Source of the DNA: Oscillospiraceae bacterium
GTDB taxonomy: Bacteria > Bacillota > Clostridia > Oscillospirales > Ruminococcaceae
Direction of reading: 5' to 3'
DNA: 46,563 nt
Assembly (NCBI GenBank): GCA_009778115.1
Contig: WRKL01000006.1
Location: forward strand, 1-46,563
Below are positions 34,001-43,359 of the stretch, one piece after another. The notes beneath the pieces are model-generated. The model ran no database searches, was not told where the DNA came from, and worked only from the letters and a program-made list of their open reading frames with translations. The stretch's first letter is position 1. Every line of letters starts with the position of its first letter. A program made the translations under genes and the position numbers.

Positions 34001-34654
34001 CTATGATTCCTCTTTCTTGCCGCAAGCATCGGAAACGGGACATTCCTTACATCCCGTCTTTTCGGCGGACATTTTCTTTGTTAATATGTTCGTAACCGCG
34101 ATTATTATTCCCAGCACGAAGAACGCTCCGGCAGGATGTGTAAGAAAGGATACGGCGGCATCCCTGGAAAAAAGATTTATTCCCATCCAGCTTCCGTTCC
34201 CGAAAATTTCGCGTACCGAACCGATCAGAATCAACGCGCCGGTAAAACCGATCCCCATCCCCAGGCCGTCGAGGGCGGATTTTGCGACGGAGTTCTTGCT
34301 TGCAAAGGATTCGGCACGCCCCAGAATAATACAATTAACGGTGATAAGCGGAATAAAAACACCCAGAGCTTTGTCTATATCGGGAAAATACCGCGCCAGC
34401 AAAAAACCGCAGATTGTAACGAACCCGGCGATGATCACGATAAAAGCGGGAAGACGTATTTGTTTCGGAATAATGGATTTAAGCGATGATATAACGGTGT
34501 TGGAGCAAACCAGCACAAATATCGTTGCCGCACCCATACCTATTCCGTTGATGACCGTTGTGGTAATAGCGAGTACCGGACACATACCCAATAGCATCGC
34601 CAAAACCGGATTTCCTTTTAATAAGCCGTTAGTAAAGGTTTTTAGAAAAGACAT
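34001..34654 (-). CDS. rnfE: Rnf complex membrane subunit RnfE
   Basis: 217 residues with six membrane helices and an extra Cys-rich C-terminus (CKECPVSDACGKK). Both conserved ligands are present: GNPVLAMLLGMCPVLA (Cys25) and PLITVNCIILG (Cys108). AGGAGGA precedes the ATG. Follows rnfG by 25 bp. Confidence 0.96.
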   Translation of the reverse strand: MSFLKTFTNGLLKGNPVLAMLLGMCPVLAITTTVINGIGMGAATIFVLVCSNTVISSLKSIIPKQIRLPAFIVIIAGFVTICGFLLARYFPDIDKALGVFIPLITVNCIILGRAESFASKNSVAKSALDGLGMGIGFTGALILIGSVREIFGNGSWMGINLFSRDAAVSFLTHPAGAFFVLGIIIAVTNILTKKMSAEKTGCKECPVSDACGKKEES

Positions 34655-34679
34655 AACTTGTCCTCCTGTTTAAGATCGG

Positions 34680-35213
34680 TTAAATTTTATCCGCGGCAGA
34701 AAGGGCTATATTTATTCCCTCCAATACCGCATCACAGGTAATTGTAGCACCGGATACAATGTCAACATCCGATCTTTCCACGGTTTTGCTCTTTCCGCTG
34801 AATTGATCCAAAAATTCCGGCTCAAAAGCTTTGGTTCCTATATTCGGGGTTTCGCGGGATTTTAGGATACGCAAGCCTATGATCTTTCCGTCCGGAGAAG
34901 CTGCGACAACCATATCAATGGAATCTTCGCCGCTGTAGCCGGAAACGGTGAGATTAACGGCGACACTCTTATTTTCGGTTCTTACCGCCGCTATAATTCC
35001 GTCGGAATATTCTCCGGGAATTTCGGTAAAATTTTCCGGCGTTGTCCCCAATAGCTCCGCCGCCGCTATTCCCGCTTCTTCGGGCATTCCATCGGCGGGT
35101 TCTTCATAAGTCAAACGATAAACCGACATGACCGCTCCTGCTACCACCGCCGCCACTAATACCAAAACTAAAGACGGTTTAACAATATCGTTGAGAGGTT
35201 TGATATTCTTCAT
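34680..35213 (-). CDS. rnfG: Rnf complex FMN-binding subunit RnfG
   Basis: 177 residues: one N-terminal membrane helix (about 12-32) and an extracytoplasmic FMN-binding domain. The ApbE-type flavinylation motif DIVSGAT places covalent FMN on Thr157. Overlaps the rnfD stop by four bases (ATGA), so translation is coupled. The substrate relation to ApbE at 38589-39728 in the same operon is clear. Confidence 0.96.
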   Translation of the reverse strand: MKNIKPLNDIVKPSLVLVLVAAVVAGAVMSVYRLTYEEPADGMPEEAGIAAAELLGTTPENFTEIPGEYSDGIIAAVRTENKSVAVNLTVSGYSGEDSIDMVVAASPDGKIIGLRILKSRETPNIGTKAFEPEFLDQFSGKSKTVERSDVDIVSGATITCDAVLEGINIALSAADKI

Positions 35214-36220
35214 TTTAATGCTCGTTCCTTTTTATTATATATTCCGGCAAATGCTTTGTGTGCCGTCAGTCTGTCAATAGACGGGGTCAGTATGTTCATA
35301 ATAAGAATTGAAAAAGAAACGCCGTCCGGGTAATTGGCGAACATCCGTATCAGGAAGGTTAAAATTCCGCACCCTAACGCGAAAATAAACTTGCCCGTTC
35401 GGGTCAAGGGAGAAGTAGAATAATCCGTCGCCATAAAAATTGCGCCTATCATAAGTCCGCCGGCAAGTATTTGATATACCGGAACATAATAAAATGGAAC
35501 ATCGTATCCCGACCACTGTCCGGAAAGAAGATAAAGGATTCCTACTACTCCTATGTATGTTAAAGGGATTATAGGTTTTATAACCCTCCGTATTACCAGA
35601 TATATTCCGCCGGCAATAAGAGCGGCGGCACAAGTTTCGCCCAAACAACCGGCTGTGTTTCCCAAAAACAAATCCAAAAGCCGGGCATTTCCGGAAACAA
35701 GGGGGGTAGCTGTGGCGACCGCGTCGGCGGCTTGCGCGGGAGCAGAAAGCACATTTCTGACAGGTTCCGTCCAATTCGTCATATGCGATGAGAACGAAAC
35801 CGTAAGAATGATTCTCGCGGTTATTGCAGGGTTAGCGAAATTTTGTCCCAGTCCGCCGAATAATTCCTTAACGACTATAATAGCCGCAGCCGAACCCAAC
35901 GCCGCCATCCACAACGGAATCGTAACGGGAAGAGTTAACGCCAGCAGCAGTCCGGTCACCGCCGCACTTAAATCAGATATTGTACTGCTGCGCCTCAATA
36001 CTTTGCGCGTGAAAAATTCCGTCACGATGCTGATCGTAACACACACCGCAATTATCAAGGCTGCCCGGTATCCAAAATAATACACGGACATTATCGCCGC
36101 GGGACTCAATGCGATCAATACATCACGCATAACCCGCGGAGTCCGGTTCAAAGAATGGATATGCGGCGAGTGGGAAATCGTAAGTTTCCTTTGTATTCTT
36201 TTAGTTTCTGCCATATTCAA
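35210..36220 (-). CDS. rnfD: Rnf complex membrane subunit RnfD
   Basis: 336 residues, about ten membrane helices. N-terminal SHSPHIHSLNRT and FGGLGQNFANPA are typical of the family. The covalent FMN site is the Thr in DAVATATPL (Thr172), intact here, unlike in the paralogue at 1006-2019. The start is TTG 36220 (AAAGG ten bases upstream) or ATG 36214. Three bases separate it from rnfC. Confidence 0.96.
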   Translation of the reverse strand: MNMAETKRIQRKLTISHSPHIHSLNRTPRVMRDVLIALSPAAIMSVYYFGYRAALIIAVCVTISIVTEFFTRKVLRRSSTISDLSAAVTGLLLALTLPVTIPLWMAALGSAAAIIVVKELFGGLGQNFANPAITARIILTVSFSSHMTNWTEPVRNVLSAPAQAADAVATATPLVSGNARLLDLFLGNTAGCLGETCAAALIAGGIYLVIRRVIKPIIPLTYIGVVGILYLLSGQWSGYDVPFYYVPVYQILAGGLMIGAIFMATDYSTSPLTRTGKFIFALGCGILTFLIRMFANYPDGVSFSILIMNILTPSIDRLTAHKAFAGIYNKKERALK

Positions 36221-36223
36221 ACA

Positions 36224-37567
36224 TCATCTGCCTTTTAACAACTTTTTCGCAAGCTGGAATTTTGCGGCGAGGTTCCTGCCGGCCGGACACATAAACGAGC
36301 AACATCCGCAGTTGATACACATATTAACTTTCCACTTTTCCAAATCCTCAAGATTTTTCGCATCGTAGGCGCGTTCGAGAGTTATCGGCATAAGGTTGAT
36401 AGGGCAAGCGCGTACACACTTACCGCATCTGATGCACGCCGTCGTGTCCACAAAGACGGCTTTTTTCTTGCCGAAACAGGTAATAGCGCTGGTAGTTTTT
36501 ACGGTGGGTGTGGATAAATCAAAGATAGACGTGCCCATCATAGGACCGCCGACCACTACTTTTTTGATATTCAAAGGACCGCGGTCGTCGATCTCTGCAC
36601 CGCAGGCTTTGAGTATATCAATGATCGGAGTGCCTATCGGCACAATGAGGTTTTTGGTTACGATCAAATTTTTCGGTCGGGTAATTCCTTTTCCGTCGAT
36701 GGTGATACGGCGGTGCGTCAGCGGCATACCTGTTTGTATATATTTATACAAAACCGATACAGTGGTAACGTTGAGAACAAGAACACCCACATCAAGCGGA
36801 AGTTTATCCTCCGGAATCAACCGTTCCGCCGCGGTGAAGATCAACATTTTTTCCGCTCCCTGAGGGTACACCGCAGGCAGCGATATTACGTCAAATTTAC
36901 CTTCGCTTTTTCGGTCGAGCAGTTTTATTGCCGCAGGTTTGTTGTCTTCGATCCCGATATAGGCGCGTTGAATACCCAGCAATTCTTTTATCAGAACTAT
37001 ACCCTTGGCTATATCGTCGGAATATTCGAGCATTTCACGATAATCCGTAGTAATATAGGGTTCGCACTCCGCAGCGTTTATGATAAGGGTATCAATATTG
37101 TGTTCGGGTTTAAAATCCAATTTCCTATGGGTAGGGAATCCCGCTCCGCCCAGACCTACCAAACCGCAGTCATACGCTGCTTGTATAAGTTCCGCGCGGT
37201 TTGTTACGGTCGGTGGTTTTATATCCGGACTGCGGGATTGTTCCCCGAACGAAACAATGTTCACGGTGCGGATCGCCGTACCCTGAGCATCGTTATATGA
37301 GCCTATCCCGTTGACTATTCCCGCAACTGAGGAATGTACAGGGGCGGAGAGCCCGTCGGTACATTCGCCTATTTTTTGTCCGACATATACTATATCGCCT
37401 TTTTCTACCAGCGGGGTACACTCCGCTCCGATATGCTGGAGCAAAGATATTTTGACCAACGCGGGAAGATCCAGCGGAGCGCAAATGGAATTTTTTGTGT
37501 ATTTGCCGAATTTGCGGTGTATTCCGCGCTGTAGGCTCCATTTACTGCGCATCTTTATGATAGCCAA
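36224..37567 (-). CDS. rnfC: Rnf complex NADH-side subunit RnfC
   Basis: About 447 residues. Peripheral subunit with the NAD+- and flavin-binding fold (GLVGLGGAGFPTHRKLDF, INAAECEPYITTDYR) and two 4Fe-4S motifs, CIRCGKCVRACP and CINCGCCSFMCPAG, in the C-terminal part; reduces NAD+. The start is uncertain: TTG 37567 has GAGGTG nine bases upstream, while ATG 37552 has no good site. The frame extends further upstream but then overlaps the previous gene and lacks homology. First of rnfCDGEAB. Confidence 0.95.
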   Translation of the reverse strand: MAIIKMRSKWSLQRGIHRKFGKYTKNSICAPLDLPALVKISLLQHIGAECTPLVEKGDIVYVGQKIGECTDGLSAPVHSSVAGIVNGIGSYNDAQGTAIRTVNIVSFGEQSRSPDIKPPTVTNRAELIQAAYDCGLVGLGGAGFPTHRKLDFKPEHNIDTLIINAAECEPYITTDYREMLEYSDDIAKGIVLIKELLGIQRAYIGIEDNKPAAIKLLDRKSEGKFDVISLPAVYPQGAEKMLIFTAAERLIPEDKLPLDVGVLVLNVTTVSVLYKYIQTGMPLTHRRITIDGKGITRPKNLIVTKNLIVPIGTPIIDILKACGAEIDDRGPLNIKKVVVGGPMMGTSIFDLSTPTVKTTSAITCFGKKKAVFVDTTACIRCGKCVRACPINLMPITLERAYDAKNLEDLEKWKVNMCINCGCCSFMCPAGRNLAAKFQLAKKLLKGR

Positions 37568-37595
37568 AAGTAAAAACACCTCGATCGTTAAGAGT

Positions 37596-38204
37596 TTAAG
37601 AACGGAGCGTAAAGTCAGAAACCGGGAATTTTTCAAGCAAGGGGATTGATATTTTTAGTATTATAGCATTTGCAAGCCCTGTCACCACGCCGGAAACCAG
37701 TAACAAAGGGAGGTAAAACAAAAGCATAGACAATGAACCGCCGTAAAAATACAAACAATATATCATGATGATTTGTCCGATGTTGTGCGAAACCGCACCC
37801 GTTACGCTTAACATTGAATAAGATATTTTATTCTTTCCGATAACGAGCAGAATCATCATTGTTATTATCGACAGCATTGAACCGCTTATGCTCAGCGTAA
37901 ACGCGATAAACCCCCGGGTTAGAAACACAAAAACAGATTTTGCCAAAACAATGGGAATCGTGCGGTTGAACCCCAAAAACAATAATGAATACATTACCGT
38001 TACATTCGCAAGTCCCAGCCTTATACCCGGAAACGGCAGAAACGGCAAGGGAGGAAGCAGGCTTTCCAAAAAAGATAAAGCAACCGCCAAGGACAGCAGA
38101 GAGCCTGTGAATACCAAATCATACATCTTTTTGCGTTTGCCGGGATAGGGCGCATTATCGGGCGTGACGGCTCTGTTCTTTGCATTTTTATGTCGCAATA
38201 ACAT
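37596..38204 (-). CDS. Gx transporter family protein (heptaprenyl diphosphate synthase component I-like)
   Basis: 202 residues with five or six membrane helices. Contains the ECF-S-like signature FPGIRLGLANVTVMYSLLFLGF of the Hpre_diP_synt_I/Gx family. The name is historical; these proteins resemble ECF transporter S components and often sit with apbE and rnf genes, hinting at a role in that pathway (family knowledge plus inference). Overlaps the preceding gene by 17 bp; the start could be ATG 38204, TTG 38198 or the later ATG 38123, which begins directly at the membrane domain. Confidence 0.85.
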   Translation of the reverse strand: MLLRHKNAKNRAVTPDNAPYPGKRKKMYDLVFTGSLLSLAVALSFLESLLPPLPFLPFPGIRLGLANVTVMYSLLFLGFNRTIPIVLAKSVFVFLTRGFIAFTLSISGSMLSIITMMILLVIGKNKISYSMLSVTGAVSHNIGQIIMIYCLYFYGGSLSMLLFYLPLLLVSGVVTGLANAIILKISIPLLEKFPVSDFTLRS

Positions 38205-38592
38205 CCACCTCGCCGTCCTTGTCCGGGTTGTGCTTATCCGAAATGACGATCACTGCGACCCGGTTGGGAGCGCATACCGCCGTTTGTCCCGGAGTTCCGA
38301 TAAACCCTGTGCGTTCGCATATACGATCAGGGCAAAGCGTGTCCGCAAAAGCGATCCTGTGATTCTTTATTTCCAACAAAACTTCATGACCTTCAATTTT
38401 GATGCGATCGTCTTTATGTCCGGTTAAATTTATACGCCGGTAAACGCTGCCGCCGTGGTAGATAACAGCGGACACGGTTTCTTTTTCGCTGAAAACACCC
38501 GAAAAAACCAACCCTAACATTACGGATAACGCAATGGCGGCGAAAAGTATTATCAAATCCAAACGTGAAATAAATCTACGGTTATTTTTCAT
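38188..38592 (-). CDS. NusG domain II-containing membrane protein
   Basis: 134 residues. One N-terminal membrane helix (about 10-32), then a small extracytoplasmic domain of NusG_II type with CPDRICERTGFIGTPGQTAVCAPNRVAV, typical of these proteins, including its three conserved Cys. They commonly lie next to apbE/rnf genes in Clostridia; the role is not established. Overlaps apbE by four bases (ATGA), so translation is coupled. Confidence 0.9.
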   Translation of the reverse strand: MKNNRRFISRLDLIILFAAIALSVMLGLVFSGVFSEKETVSAVIYHGGSVYRRINLTGHKDDRIKIEGHEVLLEIKNHRIAFADTLCPDRICERTGFIGTPGQTAVCAPNRVAVIVISDKHNPDKDGEVDVIAT

Positions 38593-39728
38593 GTTACCTG
38601 CTCATTGGAGCCCGGTAAGCCCGGGGTAAACGCTGCATCGGTCAGTTCAAAATCCTGTTTCAAATTATCCGAAATCCATACGTTTTTTTGTTTGTCGATA
38701 CATATTAGACCATCGTTCGTGTCCGTACCCTGCCCGGCGGCGATAAATTCGAGATGCTCCTGAACTTTTGACATACCTCCGACATACAGCGCGGTGGACA
38801 GATAATCACCGTAAGTACCGGATTCCGAAACCACTGTAACGGATTCTATATCACTTTGTGCGGGTCTGCCTGTGCGCGGATCAAAAATGTGGGAATATAT
38901 TTTACCGTCAATGACGGCGTTGCGTTCATATGTGCCGGATGTTGAGGTAATGCAACCGGTTTTTGTCAGTGTACCGATTATTTCATTTTGTCCCCCGAAC
39001 GGATTGCGAACGCCTATCTTAAACTTCTCACCGCCGCCTTTATCGCCGAAAACCGTTACGTTTCCGCCAATAGAAAGCACTGCTCCGAAGATGTTGCTTT
39101 CGCGGAATATTTCCATCGCTAAATCGCTGCCGTAGCCTTTGGCTATCCCGCCCAAATCAATTTTAGTAAAAGTTCCGTTCAAAGCGGCCGTTTTGCGTTT
39201 TTTATCAAGCAATAAATTTTCGATACCCACCTGGGTTAAAGCCCGGTCTATTTCGCCGTCACCCGGGATTTTTGCATCGCCGGATGTTATTTTCCATAAA
39301 TCTGTAAGAACTCCCACCGTGACATCAAAAAGACCTCCCGAAGCCTCGGAATACTCCTTGCTCCTGGAAAGTAAATCAAAGGTCAATTCGTGGATTTCCA
39401 CCTGTACGGGATGCAACTGACCGCCAACGGACTCATTCAGCTTTGTTATGTCCGAATCCGGAAGATACATCGAAGCCTTGTTTTGTAACTCCGTGAGCTT
39501 TGCCGTCACCCTTTCTAAGACTTGCTTGCCGGTTTCGTCCTCACCGCTGTATACCGTCATCGTAACCGTCGTATCCATCAAAAAAGAAACGTTTTCATTT
39601 TTGTATATATTTTCATTTTCGTTTATCTGTTCCGGGTTGTTATTGAGAACCGTGCAAGCTGTCAGAACCGGGGCAGAAAATACAACGGCGGCAAACAAAA
39701 CAAAATACAAAAAATATTTTTTCAACAT
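38589..39728 (-). CDS. apbE: FAD:protein FMN transferase (flavinylation enzyme)
   Basis: 379 residues from ATG 39728 with a lipoprotein signal (MLKKYFLYFVLFAAVVFSAP..LTAC). Extracytoplasmic enzyme that transfers FMN from FAD to the Thr of the DxxSGAT motif in RnfG and RnfD. Motifs: MDTTVTMTVYSGED, IDLGGIAKGYGSDLA, GGNVTVFG and HIFDPRTGRP. First gene of apbE-NusG_II-Gx-rnfCDGEAB, so the modifying enzyme and its targets are likely co-expressed. No clear ribosome binding site precedes the ATG. Confidence 0.95.
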   Translation of the reverse strand: MLKKYFLYFVLFAAVVFSAPVLTACTVLNNNPEQINENENIYKNENVSFLMDTTVTMTVYSGEDETGKQVLERVTAKLTELQNKASMYLPDSDITKLNESVGGQLHPVQVEIHELTFDLLSRSKEYSEASGGLFDVTVGVLTDLWKITSGDAKIPGDGEIDRALTQVGIENLLLDKKRKTAALNGTFTKIDLGGIAKGYGSDLAMEIFRESNIFGAVLSIGGNVTVFGDKGGGEKFKIGVRNPFGGQNEIIGTLTKTGCITSTSGTYERNAVIDGKIYSHIFDPRTGRPAQSDIESVTVVSESGTYGDYLSTALYVGGMSKVQEHLEFIAAGQGTDTNDGLICIDKQKNVWISDNLKQDFELTDAAFTPGLPGSNEQVT

Positions 39729-39735
39729 GTTACAA

Positions 39736-39764
39736 AGTATAGCACAAGACAATGAAATATGCAA
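39736..39764 (-). promoter_or_regulatory. Promoter of the apbE-rnf operon
   Basis: On the minus strand TTGCAT (39764-39759), 17-bp spacer, TATACT (39741-39736). The apbE ATG is only seven bases past the -10 box, so the transcript would start at or beside the ATG. Confidence 0.55.
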
Positions 39765-39803
39765 GTATTTTGGTTAGTGAAAATTTGCGCTTCGGTTGTA
39801 ACT

Positions 39804-41594
39804 TTAATTGTCCGGTTTCCTGATATATGAAATCCCTAATTCCTCGAGCTGTTCCGCCGTGGGAACAGACGGACAGTTTGTCATAAGCTCGTTCGCATTC
39901 TGCATTTTCGGGAAAGCGATGACATCCTTTATTGAATCCTTACCCGCTAATATCATTACAAGCCGGTCAAGCCCGTATGCCATACCGCCGTGGGGCGGCA
40001 CGCCATAAGTGAAAGCATCGAGCAGAAAACCAAACTTTTCCGCCGCTTCTTGTTCATTGATGCCCATTACCCGGAACATTTGCTGCTGTAATTGAGCGTT
40101 GTTTATTCGGATTGATCCGCCGCCGATTTCATAACCGTGTAAAACAAGGTCGTATGCCTTGGCCTTACATTGCGCCGGATCTGCTTCCATTTTTTCAATA
40201 TCCTCATCCGCCACACTGGTAAACGGATGATGCCTTGCGTACAGGCGTTCGTCTTCTTCGTCATATTCAAAAAGAGGAAAATCCACTACCCATAAGGGTT
40301 TAAATATTGCCGGATCAATAAGGCCCAGTTTCCTGCCCAGTTCGAGCCGCAGCGCACCCAGCGAATTGAACACAATATCGTTGTCCGGATCCGCAACTAT
40401 AAAAATAATGTCGTCCGGCTGTGCCTGCGTTTTTTCGCGGACAGCAGTTCTCTCTTCGGGGGTTATAAACTTTTCGTAACTTGAGGTTTCATTGCCGGCC
40501 CCAAGCTTCAGCCATGCCAATCCTTTAGCTTTGTAGGTTTTTACAAGCTCGGTAAGATTGTCGATATCTTTGCGTGAATATATCTTAGCCGCGCCTTTCG
40601 CATTAACGGCACGAATACTTCCGGTTTCCAATGCTCCCGAGAACACCCTGAACTCCGTGTCTTTCAATAGGTCAGATATATCGCAAAGTTCGAGTTCAAA
40701 TCTTGTGTCCGGCTTGTCCGAACCATAACGGCGCATAGCTTCTTCATATTTGATGCGCGGCAGCGGTGTTTGAATTTCAATATCCAAAACTTCCTTAAAC
40801 AATCGGGAAATAAAGCCCTCGTTTATTTTCAGCACATCGTCAACATCCACAAAACTCATTTCTAAATCAAGTTGTGTAAATTCCGGCTGGCGGTCGGCAC
40901 GAAGATCCTCATCACGAAAACAGCGTACTATCTGCATATAACGGTCAAACCCGCTGACCATCAGTAGTTGCTTATACAGTTGCGGGGATTGCGGCAGTGC
41001 GTAGCACTTTCCCTTGTGTACACGCGACGGGACAAGATAGTCCCGCGCCCCTTCGGGTGTGGCTCGTATCAGAGCCGGGGTTTCGATTTCTAAAAATTCG
41101 TTATCATTAAAATAATCACGGGCTATCTTAGCAACCCTATGCCGTAAAGTCAATATTCTTTGCATTTCGAGCCGCCGCAAATCCAGATACCGGTAGGAAT
41201 AACGAAGTTCTTCACCTGCGTTAACAGGGTCTAAAATTTCAAACGGAGGAGTTTTCGCGGCGGAAAGCACCCTCAGGTTTGTTACGAAAAGTTCGATTTC
41301 GCCGGTGGGTATATCCCGGTTGATGCTCTCGCGTTTGCGGATTTCGCCTTGTGCCATAATTACAAATTCCGAACGGCATCCCGATGCCTTTTCAAAAACA
41401 TCCTTGGCGGTAATTCCGTCAAAGGCAAGCTGCAGTACTCCTGTGCGGTCACGCAGATCAATAAAAATCAGATTTCCGAGGTCACGCCGTTTTTGAACAA
41501 ATCCGGCGGCGCATACAGTTTTTCCTATATTTGATAAAGATAATTGTGCGCAATAATGGGTGCGGCGTAACTTGCCCATAACATCCAAATTCAT
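39804..41594 (-). CDS. aspS: Aspartyl-tRNA synthetase
   Basis: Class II synthetase charging tRNA-Asp, bacterial type, 596 residues: N-terminal OB-fold anticodon-binding domain (VCAAGFVQKRRDLGNLIFIDLRDRTG), class II motif 2 (RCFRDEDLRADRQPEFTQLDLEMSF), the GAD insertion domain (about 285-420) and motif 3 (GGMAYGLDRLVMILAG). AAAGGA lies 11 bases before ATG 41594. No T-box leader was seen in the 450 bp upstream. Confidence 0.97.
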   Translation of the reverse strand: MNLDVMGKLRRTHYCAQLSLSNIGKTVCAAGFVQKRRDLGNLIFIDLRDRTGVLQLAFDGITAKDVFEKASGCRSEFVIMAQGEIRKRESINRDIPTGEIELFVTNLRVLSAAKTPPFEILDPVNAGEELRYSYRYLDLRRLEMQRILTLRHRVAKIARDYFNDNEFLEIETPALIRATPEGARDYLVPSRVHKGKCYALPQSPQLYKQLLMVSGFDRYMQIVRCFRDEDLRADRQPEFTQLDLEMSFVDVDDVLKINEGFISRLFKEVLDIEIQTPLPRIKYEEAMRRYGSDKPDTRFELELCDISDLLKDTEFRVFSGALETGSIRAVNAKGAAKIYSRKDIDNLTELVKTYKAKGLAWLKLGAGNETSSYEKFITPEERTAVREKTQAQPDDIIFIVADPDNDIVFNSLGALRLELGRKLGLIDPAIFKPLWVVDFPLFEYDEEDERLYARHHPFTSVADEDIEKMEADPAQCKAKAYDLVLHGYEIGGGSIRINNAQLQQQMFRVMGINEQEAAEKFGFLLDAFTYGVPPHGGMAYGLDRLVMILAGKDSIKDVIAFPKMQNANELMTNCPSVPTAEQLEELGISYIRKPDN

Positions 41595-41751
41595 AATAAA
41601 AACATTCCTTTCGCATCCCGGTTTTCACAAAATAAAACGCAGGCGGGGGTAATGTTCACCGCTTTTGAAACCGCAAACCATGAACCGTGAAAAACAAAAC
41701 ACCCTGCTTTTGCTTTTTTTCGATGAAAAGACGAGATCATTTCCGTCTTAT

Positions 41752-41780
41752 TTTATAATGTTAGCACACTCTGCGTTAAA
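41752..41780 (-). promoter_or_regulatory. Possible aspS promoter
   Basis: On the minus strand TTTAAC (41780-41775), 17-bp spacer, TATAAA (41757-41752); a leader of about 150 nt would follow. The -35 box is weak. Confidence 0.4.
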
Positions 41781-41823
41781 TGTAAACAAAAAATGCGTTC
41801 ATTCAGGTAAAATTGGAAATTAA

Positions 41824-41896
41824 TAGACCACCTCGGAAATTAAAACGCAACGTATGAACACATCATATGCTGCGAAGCGATTTTCGAGGAAGTCTA
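41824..41896. repeat. MITE-like repeat family A, shortest copy
   Basis: 73 bp between TAGACCACCTCG and CGAGGAAGTCTA, flanked by TA. It contains AATTAAAACGCAACGTATGAAC on one side and GCGAAGCGATTTTCG on the other; the middle of the full copy is deleted. It lies in the aspS-metY divergent region (41595-42050), which is otherwise free of genes. Confidence 0.78.
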
Positions 41897-41966
41897 ATAT
41901 AAGCTTTACGGCGCGAACGCGAACGCGAAAAAATCCAAGAATATTTTAGTTTTATTTGAAAATTAC

Positions 41967-41995
41967 TTGACAAATAAGATTTTTTGATTCATTAT
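41967..41995 (+). promoter_or_regulatory. metY promoter
   Basis: TTGACA (41967-41972), 17-bp spacer, CATTAT (41990-41995). No SAM riboswitch or T-box is visible in the leader. Confidence 0.6.
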
Positions 41996-42050
41996 AAATA
42001 ACATACTGTGTGTATATATGAAATATGCCGGAAAGGGAAAACAAATTATT

Positions 42051-43328
42051 ATGAACAAAAATTTAAAATTCGAAACATTGCAACTTCATGCGGGTCAGGA
42101 AATCCCTGATCCGGCGACAGATTCCAGAGCCGTACCCCTCTATCTGACCACTTCCTTTGTATTTAAGGATTGTCAGCAGGCGGCAAACAGATTCAATTTA
42201 TCCGAGGGCGGAAACATTTACACCCGTATAATGAACCCCACGACCGACGCTTTCGAACAGCGTATGGCTGCGCTGGAAGGCGGGGTCGGCGCGCTGGCTA
42301 CCGCATCGGGGATGTCAGCTGTGATGTATTCGATTCAAAACATAGCTTGTGCAGGTCACAATATCGTTTCGGACAGACATTTATACGGCGGAACATACAA
42401 CCTTTTAGCACACACTCTCCCGGATTTGGGGATAAAAACAACTTTTGTCAACGGATGTGACCCCGAAAATTTTGAAAAAGCTATTGATGAAAACACCAGA
42501 GCGATTTTCCTTGAATCCCTGGGCAATCCAAATTCGGATGTAATGGATATAGAAAAAAGCGCAAAAATCGCCCACAAGCACGGAATACCTCTGATCGTAG
42601 ACAACACATTTTCCACGCCGTTCCTGTTGCGCCCCTTTGAATACGGCGCGGATATTGTGGTTCATTCGGCGACTAAATTCATCGGCGGACATGGTACGGT
42701 TATCGGCGGCGTTATCGTGGATTCAGGAAAGTTTGATTGGGCGGCAAACGATAAATTCCCGGGAATTTCCAAACCCAACGCAAGCTACCACGGGGTAGTA
42801 TTTTCGGATGCGGTCAAAGAACTGGCGTATATAATAAAAGCAAGAGTTACGCTTTTACGGGACAGCGGCGCGTGCATCAGCCCGTTCAATTCATTTATGC
42901 TGTTACAGGGGCTTGAAACCTTGTCGTTACGGGTCGAACGTCATACCCAAAACGCATTGAAGGCTGTGGAATATCTTTCCGCTCATCCCAAAATCGAAAA
43001 AGTCAACCATCCGGCAGTAGCTTCTCACCCGGATCACGCGCTATATAAAAAATACTACCCGAACGGAGCGGGTTCTATTTTCACGATCGAAGTGAAGGGC
43101 GGCAAAGAAGCAACAATGAAGTTTGTGGATAATTTGAAGCTTTTCTCGCTGCTTGCTAATGTTGCGGATGCAAAATCCCTCGTTATTCATCCTGCGACAA
43201 CCACTCATTCCCAGTTGAATGAAATCGAAATGAGCGAACAGGATATACGTCCGAATACCGTTCGGATCTCTATCGGAATAGAACATATCGACGATATTAT
43301 TGCAGACTTGGAACAGGCGTTGAATTAA
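42051..43328 (+). CDS. metY: O-acetylhomoserine sulfhydrylase family PLP enzyme
   Basis: 425 residues from ATG 42051 (GAAAGGG upstream; the earlier in-frame ATG 42018 has no ribosome binding site). Cys/Met metabolism PLP-dependent family: makes homocysteine from O-acetylhomoserine and sulfide. Motifs: LQLHAGQEIPDPATDSRAVPLYLTTSF, YTRIMNPTTDAFEQRMAALEGG, ASGMSAV, VDNTFSTPFLLRPFEYGAD and HSATKFIGGHGTVIGG with the PLP Lys. The long insertion before the C-terminus (FPGISKPNASYHGVVFSDAV) fits MetY rather than cystathionine lyases. No methionine gene is adjacent. Confidence 0.93.
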   Translation: MNKNLKFETLQLHAGQEIPDPATDSRAVPLYLTTSFVFKDCQQAANRFNLSEGGNIYTRIMNPTTDAFEQRMAALEGGVGALATASGMSAVMYSIQNIACAGHNIVSDRHLYGGTYNLLAHTLPDLGIKTTFVNGCDPENFEKAIDENTRAIFLESLGNPNSDVMDIEKSAKIAHKHGIPLIVDNTFSTPFLLRPFEYGADIVVHSATKFIGGHGTVIGGVIVDSGKFDWAANDKFPGISKPNASYHGVVFSDAVKELAYIIKARVTLLRDSGACISPFNSFMLLQGLETLSLRVERHTQNALKAVEYLSAHPKIEKVNHPAVASHPDHALYKKYYPNGAGSIFTIEVKGGKEATMKFVDNLKLFSLLANVADAKSLVIHPATTTHSQLNEIEMSEQDIRPNTVRISIGIEHIDDIIADLEQALN

Positions 43329-43359
43329 TAATTGATTTTTTGTAAAAACCGTCATTTCG

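Noticed and set aside
41600-41750. T-box riboswitch in the aspS leader
   Set aside because: The AGGGTGGNACCGCG core and specifier structure are absent; AGGGTG occurs alone.
41900-42050. SAM riboswitch upstream of metY
   Set aside because: No S-box-like conserved segments or terminator pair are visible between the promoter and the start.
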